Counted from the stretch's first letter, positions 24,018-32,894 are shown. The stretch is DNA of 64,000 nucleotides from Jhaorihella thermophila (GCF_900108275.1 NZ_FNVD01000012.1:1-64000); one strand, 5' to 3'. Notes: generated by a model from the letters alone, not told the origin. Numbers and translations: made by a program.

Positions 24018-25289
24018 ATGAACATCCTCATTCTCGGCAGCGGCGGGCGCGAACACGCCCTGGCCTGGGCGGTCATGCAGAACCCCAAATGCGACAAGCT
24101 GATCGTCGCGCCGGGCAATGCGGGGATCGCGCAAATCGCGGAAATCGCCGCCCTGGACATCGAGGACGGCGGCGCGGTCGCCGAGTTCGCCCAGGAAAAC
24201 GCGATCGACTTCGTGATCGTCGGCCCGGAGGCACCGCTGGCCGCCGGCGTCGCCGACCAGTTGCGTGACACGGGGCTGCTGGTCTTCGGCCCCTCGGCCG
24301 AGGCCGCGCGGCTGGAGGCATCAAAGAGCTTTACCAAGGAGATCTGCGATGCCGCCGGTGCCCCCACTGCGGCCTATGCCCATTTCACCGATGCGGCAGC
24401 GGCCAGGGAATATGTACGAACCCAGGGCGCCCCGATCGTGGTCAAGGCCGACGGGCTGGCCGCCGGCAAGGGCGTGATCGTGGCGATGGACGAACAGGCC
24501 GCGCTGGATGCCATCGACGACATGTTCGGCGGCGCCTTCGGCGGGGCGGGCGCCGAAGTCGTGATCGAGGAATTCATGGAGGGCGAAGAGGCCTCGCTCT
24601 TCGTGCTATGCGACGGCAAGGACATCCTGCCGGTCGGAACCGCACAGGATCACAAGCGCGTGGGCGAAGGCGACACCGGGCCGAACACCGGCGGCATGGG
24701 CGCCTATTCCCCCGCCCCGTTACTCAGCCCCGACGTCGAACGTCGCGCAATCGAAGAAATCGTGCGCCCGACCATCGAGGAGATGGCGCGCCGAGGCATT
24801 CCCTATCAGGGGGTGCTCTACGCCGGCCTCATGATCAAGGACGGCCAGCCCAGGCTGGTGGAATACAATGTCCGCTTTGGCGACCCGGAATGCCAGGTTC
24901 TGATGATGCGGCTGGGGGCGCAGGCGCTGGACCTGATGCAGGCCGCGGCCGAAGGGCGGCTGGCCGAGGCCTGGGTGAACTGGGCCGACGATCACGCGAT
25001 GACCGTGGTGCTGGCCGCGCGCGGCTATCCCGGCGCCTATGAAAAGGGCAGCGTGATCGGCGGGCTCGACACCCTGCCCGAATCGAGCTTCGAGATGTGC
25101 TTTCACGCCGGCACGGCCGAACGCGACGGGCGGATCGTCGCGGTGGGCGGGCGCGTGCTGAACGCCACCGCGCGCGGCGCCACCCTGCAAGAGGCCTGCG
25201 ACCGCGCCTATGCCATGGTCGACGCGATCCACTGGCCCGAAGGCTTCTGTCGCCGCGACATCGGCTGGCGCGCGCTGAAGAACCTCTGA
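24018..25289 (+). CDS. purD: Phosphoribosylamine-glycine ligase (GARS)
   Basis: 423 aa ATP-grasp enzyme. N-terminal MNILILGSGGREHALAW and the ATP-grasp region with VVKADGLAAGKGV, DHKRVGEGDTGPNTGGMGAYSP and YNVRFGDPECQ are diagnostic. It makes glycinamide ribonucleotide in step two of purine synthesis, in the cytoplasm. Length fits the monofunctional form. The ribosome site is GGAGA before 24018. It stands alone, facing away from xseA; copy D of the repeat follows the stop. Confidence 0.97.
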   Translation: MNILILGSGGREHALAWAVMQNPKCDKLIVAPGNAGIAQIAEIAALDIEDGGAVAEFAQENAIDFVIVGPEAPLAAGVADQLRDTGLLVFGPSAEAARLEASKSFTKEICDAAGAPTAAYAHFTDAAAAREYVRTQGAPIVVKADGLAAGKGVIVAMDEQAALDAIDDMFGGAFGGAGAEVVIEEFMEGEEASLFVLCDGKDILPVGTAQDHKRVGEGDTGPNTGGMGAYSPAPLLSPDVERRAIEEIVRPTIEEMARRGIPYQGVLYAGLMIKDGQPRLVEYNVRFGDPECQVLMMRLGAQALDLMQAAAEGRLAEAWVNWADDHAMTVVLAARGYPGAYEKGSVIGGLDTLPESSFEMCFHAGTAERDGRIVAVGGRVLNATARGATLQEACDRAYAMVDAIHWPEGFCRRDIGWRALKNL

Positions 25290-25352
25290 CGGACAGTTGC
25301 ATCGGGACGAAGGGCCGGGATGCACGCGACCGGCCGGAGTCGCGGCATCACC

Positions 25353-25401
25353 TCTTCATCTTGCCTCAAATACTCCGGGGGTCCGGGGGCAGCGCCCCCG
25401 G
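25353..25401 (-). repeat. Dispersed stem-tail element, copy D
   Basis: On the minus strand: stem GCCCCCGG paired across a 3-nt loop (plus coordinates 25383-25390 and 25394-25401), then GGAGTATTT and CAAGATGAAG (tail 25353-25375). It fills the convergent gap between purD (stop 25289) and the RluA gene (stop 25425). Confidence 0.7.
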
Positions 25402-25424
25402 CCGGCCCGCCTCGTCGCGCCGCG

Positions 25425-26081
25425 TCAGAATGGCGCCGCCACGCGGAACCGCATGCCGATCCCGCCCTCCGGATGGCGAATCCGCAGCTCCTCGGAATGC
25501 AGCATCAGCCGGGGAAAGTCCCGCGCCGGCCCCGTTGCATAAAGCGGATCGCCCAGGATCGGATGGCCCAGCGCCAGCATGTGCACCCGCAGCTGATGAC
25601 TGCGCCCGGTCTTCGGCATCAGCCGCACCCGCGTCGTGCCCGCCTCGTGCCGCACCACCCGCCACTCGGTCAGCGCGGGTTTGCCGGTTTCCCGGCACAC
25701 CTTCTGGCGCGGCCGGTTCGGCCAGTCCACGATCAGCGGCAGATCCACCTCGCCCGTCTTCGGCTCCAGCCGCCCCCAGACCCGCGCGACATAGACCTTC
25801 TTGACCTGACGCTTCTCGAACTGCAGCCCCAGATGCCGCTGCGCGTGCGGGGTCAGGCCAAAGACCATCACGCCCGAGGTATCCCGGTCCAACCGATGCA
25901 CCAGCAGAGCATCTGGAAACGTCGCCTGCACCCGTGTCAACAGACTGTCGGCCAGGTCCGGCCCCTTGCCCGGCACGCTCAGCAGGCCGGCGGGCTTGTT
26001 CACCACCAGCAACTGCGCGTCCTCGTGCAGGATCTCCAGCGGATCGGTGGGCGGGTCGTATCGGCTGCCATCGTCATTCAT
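25425..26081 (-). CDS. rluA: RluA-family pseudouridine synthase
   Basis: 218 aa. The catalytic block HRLDRDTSG is at 62-70 with D65 as nucleophile, and LLVVNKPAGLLSVPGKG and GRSHQLRVHM are typical of the compact RluA group, which modifies 23S rRNA U746 and tRNA U32. No S4 domain is present, which fits RluA rather than RluC or RluD. The exact RNA target is inferred. It converges on purD with the repeat between and starts 115 nt from the divergent NTF2-like gene. Confidence 0.87.
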   Translation of the reverse strand: MNDDGSRYDPPTDPLEILHEDAQLLVVNKPAGLLSVPGKGPDLADSLLTRVQATFPDALLVHRLDRDTSGVMVFGLTPHAQRHLGLQFEKRQVKKVYVARVWGRLEPKTGEVDLPLIVDWPNRPRQKVCRETGKPALTEWRVVRHEAGTTRVRLMPKTGRSHQLRVHMLALGHPILGDPLYATGPARDFPRLMLHSEELRIRHPEGGIGMRFRVAAPF

Positions 26082-26196
26082 GGCCCCTCCCTACCGGCAG
26101 CGGTCTGACGCCACAAGTTCCCCAGCGTCGCGCTTGCCCCGCCCTGGCCCCTGCGCAAAGCTGCCGCCGACCATGAAACCGAGGAGAACCCCGCCC

Positions 26197-26607
26197 ATGC
26201 ACCCCACCATCGAACGCATGATGGAAATCGTCGCCAGCGGCGACGACAGCCTGATCGCCGAGATCCTCGCCGAGGACGTCCGTTTCATGCCGCCCACCTA
26301 CTGGGCCACCTGGACCGGCCGCGAACCCGCCGCCGCCGTTCTGGGCCATGTCGGCAAGGTGTTCCGGGATTTCCGCTACCGCCGCGTGATGGGCGACGGC
26401 AAGGACTGGGCGCTCGAATTTCAGTGCAAGGTCGGCGACCTCGACGCGGTCGGGGTGGACCTCATCACCCTGAACGATGACGGCCTGATCGAAACCTTCG
26501 AGGTCGTGATGCGCCCCTACAAATCCGTGGGCGCCCTGCGCGAGGCCATGAACGCGCGGGTCCAGACCGACCCCCGCTTCCTGAAATTCCGCGAGGCCCT
26601 CTCGTAA
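26197..26607 (+). CDS. NTF2-like (SnoaL-type) small protein
   Basis: 136 aa. The pattern of a short N-terminal helix (MHPTIERMMEIVASGD), an acidic loop ILAEDVRFMPPTY, a WTGREPAAAVLGHV helix and strands ending IETFEVVMRPYKS is the NTF2/SnoaL cone fold. Members are isomerases, hydrolases or plain binding proteins; none can be chosen here. The start at 26197 has GAGGAG upstream; an in-frame ATG at 26173 would add eight residues. The SGNH hydrolase gene starts 14 nt after its stop, so the two are likely co-transcribed. Confidence 0.75.
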   Translation: MHPTIERMMEIVASGDDSLIAEILAEDVRFMPPTYWATWTGREPAAAVLGHVGKVFRDFRYRRVMGDGKDWALEFQCKVGDLDAVGVDLITLNDDGLIETFEVVMRPYKSVGALREAMNARVQTDPRFLKFREALS

Positions 26608-26620
26608 CAGCCCGCCGCCC

Positions 26621-27325
26621 ATGCCGGTCCCGCTCGACGTGATCGCCCGCCTGCCGCTCGCCCCGCTCCTCGCGGCCCAGGCGGTGGCGGTGCGACGGGC
26701 CGCCCTGATCCTGCCCGAACCGCCCGGCCCCCGTCGCGGCAAGGCCGGAGACGGCCCGCCGCTGCGTCTGCTGATCGCGGGCGACTCCTCGGCCGCTGGG
26801 GTCGGCGCCCCCCACCAGGATGCCGCCCTCTCCGGCCAGCTGGTGCGCCGCCTCTCCCGCCATGTCCACCTGACCTGGCGGCTCGAGGCCGCAACCGGCG
26901 AAACCACGCGGGACGCCATCGACCGCCTCAAGCGCCTCGACGCCGGCCCCTTCGACGTCGCGATCCTGGCGCTGGGCGTGAATGACGTAACCCACGGCAC
27001 CACGCGGCGCGGCTGGATCGCCGGGCAACGCGCGTTGCACGACCTGCTGCGCACCCGCTTCGGCGTGCGCCGGATCATCGCCTCGGGCCTGCCGCCGATG
27101 GGACAGTTCCCGGTTCTTCCGCAACCTCTGCGCTGGATCGTTGGACGCCAGGCTCAACGGTTCGACATCGACCTTGCGCGCATGGCCGGACCCGACCTGA
27201 TTCACCTGCCCCTGCGCCTGGACCCCGACCCGCGCTTCGTGGCCCGGGATGGCTACCATCCCAGCCCGGCGGCCTATTCGGAATGGGCCCGCATGCTGGT
27301 CGAACACGTCCTGAACGACGGGTAA
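26621..27325 (+). CDS. SGNH/GDSL-family hydrolase
   Basis: 234 aa. Block I is GDSSAAGVG with nucleophile S56, the block III-like GVND is at 119-122, and the catalytic DGYHPS has D210 and H213. The N-terminus is Arg/Pro-rich with a weak hydrophobic stretch but no clear signal peptide. These enzymes cut ester or acyl bonds of lipids, glycans or small esters; the substrate is unknown. It follows the NTF2-like gene closely and ends before copy E of the repeat, which separates it from converging motB. Confidence 0.85.
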   Translation: MPVPLDVIARLPLAPLLAAQAVAVRRAALILPEPPGPRRGKAGDGPPLRLLIAGDSSAAGVGAPHQDAALSGQLVRRLSRHVHLTWRLEAATGETTRDAIDRLKRLDAGPFDVAILALGVNDVTHGTTRRGWIAGQRALHDLLRTRFGVRRIIASGLPPMGQFPVLPQPLRWIVGRQAQRFDIDLARMAGPDLIHLPLRLDPDPRFVARDGYHPSPAAYSEWARMLVEHVLNDG

Positions 27326-27375
27326 CGGTCCCGACAAACAATGGTCCGGCCACGGTCGATCGTCCCATAGCCCCT

Positions 27376-27501
27376 CTTCTTTCTGGTCGGAAATACCCCG
27401 GGGAGCGCGAGGGGCAGCGCCCCTCGCACTATTCCTCCTGGTGCGCCTCCGGCGCAACGGGCAGCGCCCCTCGCTCCGGTCGGATCGATCCAGCCGATCC
27501 G
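27376..27501 (-). repeat. Dispersed stem-tail element, copy E, internally duplicated
   Basis: Read on the minus strand: stem 1 CGGATCG/CGATCCG (27495-27501 with 27481-27487), a partial second copy of GCGAGGGGCGCTGCCC (about 27461-27477), a 25-nt spacer, the intact stem 2 (27419-27427 with 27407-27415), then GGGTATTT and CCAGAAAGAAG (tail 27376-27399). The repeated GAGGGGCGCTGCCC word indicates a tandem duplication. It lies between the converging SGNH and motB genes. Confidence 0.7.
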
Positions 27502-27517
27502 AAATCGCGCCGCCCCG

Positions 27518-28360
27518 CTACAGCCCCTCGCGCAGCAGGATGATTTCCACCCGGTTGTTGCGCGCCGCCATCGGGTTTGGCACCGCCAGCGTGCGATCTG
27601 CATGGCCGGTGACACGCTTGATCCGGTCGGGCTCCATCCCGCCCTTCTCCAGCAGCCGCCGCGTCGCCATGGCGCGCGCCGCCGACAACGGCCAGACCGG
27701 ATTGTCCGCCAGAACCACCGGCTGCGACCGGGTATGACCTTCGACCGCGACCCCGTTCACGACCATTTCCGAAACCTCCGCCACCACCCCGATCAGCGTC
27801 TTCATCAACGCGGTGGGCCGATCGGTGCCGTCCTCGAACAGCGGTTCCTCTTCGGTATCGAACAATTCGATGATCAGCCCCTCGTCGGTGATCCGGGTCT
27901 CGACATGACGCATCAGCGTGTCGCCCTCCAGAAGCTCGCCGGCACGGCCGTTCAGCGCGTCCTCCACTGCCTTCCACGCCTCCAGCTCCTGCGGCTCACC
28001 GCCTTGCAGATCCTGCCCCGACGCCCCGCGCGCCGCACGTTCCGCCGTGGCCCGGACATCCGTCGCCCCGATGCCGTCCCGTATCATGGTCTGATCCGCG
28101 AAAAGGCTCTCTCCTCCGAAGGCGCCTTCGCCGCCGCCGGATACCCGCGCGATCGGCACCTTCGGCGAAAAAAAGTCCGCCAGCCCCTTGCGCTGTTTCT
28201 CGGTCGTCGCGTTCAACAGCCACATCAGCATGAAAAAGGCCATCATCGCCGTCACGAAATCCGCATAGGCGACCTTCCAGGCGCCGCCATGATGGCCATC
28301 GCCCGATACGACCTTCTTCCGCTTGATGACGACCGGCGCGGCATTCGTGTGCCTGCCCAT
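27518..28360 (-). CDS. motB: Flagellar motor stator protein MotB-like
   Basis: 280 aa. The N-terminus has basic KRKK, then one transmembrane helix with the ion-carrying Asp (D34 in AYADFVTAMMAFFML). The C-terminal half is an OmpA-like peptidoglycan-binding domain (VEGHTRSQ; NPVWPLSAARAMA; RNNRVEIILL). It anchors the stator and conducts ions with MotA, which is not in this window. A GTG at 28384 could add eight residues; the ATG at 28360 is preferred. A CtrA-like site lies 47 nt upstream of this start. Confidence 0.9.
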   Translation of the reverse strand: MGRHTNAAPVVIKRKKVVSGDGHHGGAWKVAYADFVTAMMAFFMLMWLLNATTEKQRKGLADFFSPKVPIARVSGGGEGAFGGESLFADQTMIRDGIGATDVRATAERAARGASGQDLQGGEPQELEAWKAVEDALNGRAGELLEGDTLMRHVETRITDEGLIIELFDTEEEPLFEDGTDRPTALMKTLIGVVAEVSEMVVNGVAVEGHTRSQPVVLADNPVWPLSAARAMATRRLLEKGGMEPDRIKRVTGHADRTLAVPNPMAARNNRVEIILLREGL

Positions 28361-28406
28361 CTCCACCACTCTCCTTTCACCCACGTTCAGGGATAGGCAA
28401 GAGCGA

Positions 28407-28421
28407 TTAACGGCGGGCTAA
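28407..28421 (-). promoter_or_regulatory. Candidate CtrA binding site upstream of motB
   Basis: On the plus strand TTAA-CGGCGGG-CTAA, on the minus strand TTAG-N7-TTAA: one mismatch to the alphaproteobacterial CtrA consensus TTAA-N7-TTAA with exact 7-nt spacing. It is centred about 54 nt upstream of the motB start. CtrA controls motility genes in Rhodobacterales, so the placement makes sense. The match is short, and no binding data are available here. Confidence 0.5.
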
Positions 28422-28494
28422 CAGTTCAAATACGACACAGTTTCGAACCGGCCGGGCGCGCCGGGTGTGGGTAACTGGCGCGCCCGTCACGGCG

Positions 28495-30123
28495 TCAGTC
28501 CGCGCCTTCCAGCAGGATGTCGCCGAACTCTTCGCGCAGTTTGTTCTTGAGCACCTTGCCCGTGCCGCCCAGCGGCAGGCTTTCGACGAACACGGCGCGG
28601 TCGGGGATCTGCCACTTGGCGATCTTGCCTTCGAAATGGCGCAGCAGCTCGTCCTCGGTCACCTCGGCGCCGGGCCGTTTGATGACCACCAGCACGGGGC
28701 GTTCGTCCCATTTCGGATGCCGCGCGGCGATCGCCGCGGCCTGCTGCACGCCGGGATGGGTCATGGCAATGTCCTCCAGTTCGACGGTCGAGATCCACTC
28801 GCCACCCGACTTGATGATGTCCTTGGACCGGTCGCGGATGATCATGTAGCCGTCGGGGTCGATCGTGGCCACGTCGCCAGTGTCGAACCACCCGTCCGGC
28901 GTCAGCGCCGACTTGTCGGCCTTGAAATAGGTGTCGATGATCCAGTGGCCGCGGATCTGCAGGTTGCCCTGGGTTTCGCCGTCTTCGGGCAAGACATTGC
29001 CTTCGTCATCGACGATGCGCAGCTCCACCCCGTAGGGCGGGCGTCCCTGGCCTTCGCGGATGGCCTGGCGTTCCTCTTCCGACAGCGCGTCATGCTTCTG
29101 CAACAGCTGGTTCATCGTGCCCAGCGGGCTGGTTTCGGTCATGCCCCAGGCATGAACCAGATCGACGCCATACTTGTCGCGGAAGGTCGGAATCATCACC
29201 TTGGGCAGGGCCGAGCCGCCGACCACGGTACGCTTGAGGCTTTCGATCTTGCTGCCGGTCTTTTCCAGCGCCTGCAGCAGCCCCATCCAGATCGTCGGCA
29301 CGCCCAGCGCGAGCGTCACCTTTTCGTCGTCGATCAGCCGCACCAGGCTCTCGCCGTCCAGATTCGGTCCCGGCAGAACCAGCTTGGCGCCGTTGGCGGC
29401 GGCGATGTAGGGCACGCCCCAGGCGTTGACGTGGAACATCGGCACCACCGCCATCACCGTGTCGCGGGCGGAAATGTTCAGCCCGTCGGGCTGGTTGCCG
29501 CCCAGCGTGTGCAGAACCGTGGTGCGGTGGGTGTATTCCACGCCCTTGGGATGCCCCGTGGTGCCCGAGGTATAGCACAGGTTCGACGGCATGTTCTCGT
29601 CAAGCTCCGGCCAGACGTAATCGTCTCCCTCGGCCGCGAGCAGCTCGTCATAGAACAACAGCCCGTCGAACTGTGCGATCGCCTCGTCGTCGCGCGGCCC
29701 CATCAGGACGAAGTGCTCGACCGTCTCCAGTTCCTTGCGCAGCCCCGCCACGGCCGGCAGGAAGGTCTTGTCAAAGAACAGAACCCGGTCCTCGGCGTGG
29801 TTGATGATGTAGATCAACTGTTCGGGAAACAGGCGCGGGTTGATCGTGTGGCAGACCAAGCCGGCCCCGGCCACGCCGAAATAGATCTCCAGATGCCGCC
29901 GGTTGTTCCAGGCGATCGTGGCGCAGCGCTGGCCGGTGCCGACGCCCAGCCGCTCCAGCGCCGAGGCGAGCCTGCGCGCGTTGGTCTCGATCCCGCCCCA
30001 GTTGGTGCGCTCGATCCCGCCCGTGGTTTCCACCGACACCACCTCGCCGGTCCGGTGATAATGCCCGGCATGGGCGATCAGCGAACTGATGGTCAGCGGT
30101 TTGTACATCATCTTGCCAAGCAT
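28495..30123 (-). CDS. AMP-forming acyl-CoA ligase, DmdB-like
   Basis: 542 aa ANL-superfamily enzyme. The ATP loop YTSGTTGHPKG is at 184-194, WGMTETSP in the middle, GWFDTGDVATID and RDRSKDIIKSGGEWIS in the hinge, and the catalytic Lys K523 in GGTGK. It activates a carboxylic acid to acyl-AMP and then acyl-CoA. Length and segments such as TIAWNNRRHLEIYFG and NPRLFPEQLIYIINHAEDR resemble the medium/long-chain ligases that include roseobacterial 3-methylmercaptopropionate-CoA ligase DmdB. That is a resemblance from memory, so the substrate is open. The start has GGGAGAG upstream. Confidence 0.88.
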   Translation of the reverse strand: MLGKMMYKPLTISSLIAHAGHYHRTGEVVSVETTGGIERTNWGGIETNARRLASALERLGVGTGQRCATIAWNNRRHLEIYFGVAGAGLVCHTINPRLFPEQLIYIINHAEDRVLFFDKTFLPAVAGLRKELETVEHFVLMGPRDDEAIAQFDGLLFYDELLAAEGDDYVWPELDENMPSNLCYTSGTTGHPKGVEYTHRTTVLHTLGGNQPDGLNISARDTVMAVVPMFHVNAWGVPYIAAANGAKLVLPGPNLDGESLVRLIDDEKVTLALGVPTIWMGLLQALEKTGSKIESLKRTVVGGSALPKVMIPTFRDKYGVDLVHAWGMTETSPLGTMNQLLQKHDALSEEERQAIREGQGRPPYGVELRIVDDEGNVLPEDGETQGNLQIRGHWIIDTYFKADKSALTPDGWFDTGDVATIDPDGYMIIRDRSKDIIKSGGEWISTVELEDIAMTHPGVQQAAAIAARHPKWDERPVLVVIKRPGAEVTEDELLRHFEGKIAKWQIPDRAVFVESLPLGGTGKVLKNKLREEFGDILLEGAD

Positions 30124-30245
30124 GGAGTCTCTCCCCTTTCGCGCATCGCGCGGCTTCCCTTGCAGCAACAGGACCACGCCGGCGGCGCCGGCCTCCTCCC
30201 GATCGCGCGGGACTCTAGCGCCTGCCGCGCCCGGCGCAACGGGGG

Positions 30246-30264
30246 CGCGGGGTTTGACCCCGCG
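30246..30264. repeat. GC-rich hairpin between two minus-strand genes
   Basis: Arms CGCGGGGT (30246-30253) and ACCCCGCG (30257-30264) with a TTG loop. It lies in the 175-nt gap after the threonine-dehydratase-like gene and before the acyl-CoA ligase. There is no T-run. It resembles stem 2 of the dispersed element but has no recognisable tail. It may attenuate read-through between the genes. Confidence 0.45.
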
Positions 30265-30298
30265 TCGGAAACGGGTTGCCGCCGAAAGTGACGCCTCG

Positions 30299-31222
30299 TC
30301 AGGATTCGAATGGATCGGGCGCGATATTGGCCCCGCAGACCAGAACCGCCACGGATTCCCCGGGTTCGGGCCGATATGCCCCCGATATCAGCGCCGCCAG
30401 CGCCGTCGCCCCCGCGGGCTCCACCAGCACCCGCCGTTCGCGCCACAGCATTTTCTGCGCCCGCGCGATGGCCGCGTCCGGAACCGTGACCGTTTCTATC
30501 CCAAACCGGCGGGCGAGGTCGAAACAGATCCCGCCGATCCGCCGCGCACCCAGAGAATTCGCCGCGATGCCCGAGACCTCCACATCGACCGGCGCCCCGG
30601 CCGCCAGCGCCGCGTTCAGGGCGCAGGAGGTTTCCGGCTCGACCGCGACCACCTTGCGCGCGCCCTGCAACCAGCCCAGCGCCCCGGCGATCAGCCCGCC
30701 GCCGCCCACCGCGATCAGCACCGTGTCGGCGCTCAGCCCCTGCGCCTCCCATTCCCGCAGCACGGTGCCCTGACCCGCCACCGTTTCGGGTGCGTCGTAG
30801 GCATGGATCTGCATCGCGCCGGTTTCGGCCTCGTAGGCGCGGGCGGCCTCCAGCGCGTTGGCGTATTCGCCGGGCACCACCGTCAGGTCGGCGCCGATGT
30901 CGCGGATCAGCGCGATCTTGGACGGCCCGGCCATCTCGGGGACGAAAATGCGCGCCCGATGCCCCAGCGCGCGGGCCGCATAGGCCACCGCCGCGCCATG
31001 ATTGCCGCCCGAGGCCGCGACCAGCCCCGCCGCGGGCACCGGCCCCGACAAGAGCGTATTGAACGCGCCGCGCGGCTTGAAGCTGCCGGTGTGCTGCATC
31101 TGCTCCAGCTTCATCTGCACCGGAACATCCAGCCCGAAGCCGCGCGCCTCAAGCACCGGTGTCACCTGAACATGGTCCGCGATGCGCTGCGCCGCTGCCT
31201 CGATCCGCGATTTCCAGTCCAT
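30299..31222 (-). CDS. PLP-dependent threonine/serine dehydratase family enzyme
   Basis: 307 aa fold-type II PLP enzyme. The cofactor lysine is K49 in TGSFKPRGA, substrate-binding ASGGNHGAAVAYAA follows, and the phosphate-binding GGGGLIAG lies later. At about 300 aa it lacks the C-terminal ACT-like regulatory domain of biosynthetic IlvA, so a catabolic threonine/serine ammonia-lyase or a related racemase or dehydratase is likely. Several amino-acid substrates remain possible. It is divergent from the LOG gene with 86 nt between starts. Confidence 0.85.
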   Translation of the reverse strand: MDWKSRIEAAAQRIADHVQVTPVLEARGFGLDVPVQMKLEQMQHTGSFKPRGAFNTLLSGPVPAAGLVAASGGNHGAAVAYAARALGHRARIFVPEMAGPSKIALIRDIGADLTVVPGEYANALEAARAYEAETGAMQIHAYDAPETVAGQGTVLREWEAQGLSADTVLIAVGGGGLIAGALGWLQGARKVVAVEPETSCALNAALAAGAPVDVEVSGIAANSLGARRIGGICFDLARRFGIETVTVPDAAIARAQKMLWRERRVLVEPAGATALAALISGAYRPEPGESVAVLVCGANIAPDPFES

Positions 31223-31308
31223 GTCGCGCTCCTGTCGCTGGTCTTGTCCGCGCGAACCCTATAGGGCTGGACCCGACGCGAAACCAGATCAATCGCACGG
31301 GGACACAA

Positions 31309-32151
31309 ATGAGAGACGACCGCCACCGCATGTTCCGTGACGCACAAGCCGACCGCGAGGTCGCCGGCCACCTTCCGTCCACGCCCCAGACACGTTCGCC
31401 CACCTATCGGCTGGCCTTTGCCGATGACGAATTCCTGCTGCGGGACGAACTGCGCCCGGTGCGGCTGCAACTGGAACTGCTGAAATTCGAGATGCTGCTG
31501 AACGAGGCGCAGGTCGAAAGCACCATCGTCATGTTCGGCGGCGCGCGCATCCCCGAACCCGCCCGCCGGCACGAGGCGCGGACCGAAACGCTGGCCCGGC
31601 TGGCCGACTTTTACGACGAGGCGCGCGAATTCGCCCGACTGATGACCGAAAAATCCATCGCCTCGGGCAATCGCGAGAACGTGATCTGCACCGGCGGCGG
31701 ACCCGGCGTGATGGAGGCCGGCAACCGTGGCGCGGCGGACGCGGGGGGCGTGTCGATCGGGCTGGGGATCGTTCTGCCGCACGAACAGGCGCCGAACCTC
31801 TATGTCACGCCGCACCTGTCGTTCAACTTCCACTATTTCGCGATCCGCAAGATGCATTTCCTGATGCGCGCCCGCGCGATCTGCGCCTTTCCGGGCGGGT
31901 TCGGGACGCTGGACGAAATGTTCGAATCGCTCACCCTGATCCAGACCGGACGGATGCAGCGCGTGCCGTTTCTGCTGTTCGGGCGGGAATTCTGGGACAG
32001 CGTGATCAACTGGGACGCCCTGGCCGATGCCGGCACCATCTCGCCCGAGGATCTGGACCTGTTCCGCTATGTGGAGACGGCCGCCGAGGCCGTCCACCTG
32101 ATAGACAACTGGGAGCCCGCACCGCCGCGCGAGGAGATCCCCGGCCGATGA
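31309..32151 (+). CDS. LOG-family nucleotide phosphoribohydrolase-like protein
   Basis: 280 aa. The LOG/lysine-decarboxylase-like fold is marked by ICTGGGPGVMEAGNRGA and FPGGFGTLDEMFE (the PGGxGTxxE motif). Such proteins cleave nucleoside 5'-monophosphates to base and ribose-5-phosphate; plant-type members release cytokinins, and many bacterial ones act in nucleotide turnover. An extra N-terminal region of about 80 residues, basic and then helical, precedes the core, which is typical of the longer bacterial subgroup. The ATG at 31309 is the first with family-like sequence. The ribosome site is weak (GGGGACACAA). Confidence 0.85.
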   Translation: MRDDRHRMFRDAQADREVAGHLPSTPQTRSPTYRLAFADDEFLLRDELRPVRLQLELLKFEMLLNEAQVESTIVMFGGARIPEPARRHEARTETLARLADFYDEAREFARLMTEKSIASGNRENVICTGGGPGVMEAGNRGAADAGGVSIGLGIVLPHEQAPNLYVTPHLSFNFHYFAIRKMHFLMRARAICAFPGGFGTLDEMFESLTLIQTGRMQRVPFLLFGREFWDSVINWDALADAGTISPEDLDLFRYVETAAEAVHLIDNWEPAPPREEIPGR

Positions 32152-32176
32152 AAACGGGCCGGCGGCAGGCCGGTCG

Positions 32177-32386
32177 TCAGTTCATGTGTCGGGGCAGAAT
32201 GCCCAGATCGGTGCCCTGCGGCAGGCGGGTCACCACCTGGGCGCCATCGACGTCGCGAATGCCAAGCCCGTAGCCGGCCAGGCGGAATTTCCATTCCCGC
32301 GGGCTCAGCGCCTTGGCGCGTTCGCGCCGGATCAGGTCCAGAACCGCGGCTTCGACCACGGTGCCACCGATTTCTGAATGTGCCAT
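32177..32386 (-). CDS. Small hypothetical protein (69 aa)
   Basis: Starts MAHSEIGGTVVEAAVLDLIR and ends GILPRHMN; about one third charged residues, with no signal peptide or membrane segment. It has the feel of a conserved roseobacter ORF: normal codon use, and GGAGTGGA ends right before the ATG at 32386. No domain is recognised. It converges on the LOG gene (25-nt gap) and has 121 nt to the next minus-strand gene. Confidence 0.6.
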   Translation of the reverse strand: MAHSEIGGTVVEAAVLDLIRRERAKALSPREWKFRLAGYGLGIRDVDGAQVVTRLPQGTDLGILPRHMN

Positions 32387-32507
32387 CAGTCCACTCCTGC
32401 AATTGTCTGCATGATGGAAACTGACTGTCGATCAGGGTGGGATTGGCGCGCGAATGAGGAAACTTCGGGGCAACCGGCGAAACTGTTTCCAATTCCGCGA
32501 CGGTGGA

Positions 32508-32894
32508 TCAGCCTTTCCGCTCTTCCCGCAGGCTTTTGAACACATAGACCGGCAACAGGATGCCGGCGATCAACGCCCCCAGCCACACGATCAGGGTGCC
32601 CAGCAGCAGGTTGGCGATGCCGCCCACGGTCATGCCTTCGACGAACATGTTGGTCAGCCAGAGCCCGACAAAGGTCGTCACCAACGCGGTCCCGCCCATC
32701 AGCGCCGGCATGCGTTTTCTCGAGATCCGGGTAATCAGGGGCGACGCGATCATGTAGATCACGGTAAAGACGACGACGGCAATGACAAAGGCCAGCGGCG
32801 CAACGTTGAACCCGTCCAGCAGGACCGTGGCTAGAAACAGGCCGATCGCATTGCCCGCAAGAGCGGCAACGGCGGACCAGAACAGACGAACCAT
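32508..32894 (-). CDS. Small four-helix membrane protein (phage-holin-family-like)
   Basis: 128 aa with four clear hydrophobic segments: LFWSAVAALAGNAIGLFLA, LAFVIAVVVFTVIYMIA, ALMGGTALVTTFVGLWL and LLLGTLIVWLGALIAGILL. The tail is basic (KSLREERKG). This layout matches small membrane proteins often labelled phage holin family or DUF-type, which are chromosomal and not lytic in context. The ATG at 32894 has GGATAG upstream. There are no phage genes nearby, so the role is unknown. Confidence 0.7.
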   Translation of the reverse strand: MVRLFWSAVAALAGNAIGLFLATVLLDGFNVAPLAFVIAVVVFTVIYMIASPLITRISRKRMPALMGGTALVTTFVGLWLTNMFVEGMTVGGIANLLLGTLIVWLGALIAGILLPVYVFKSLREERKG

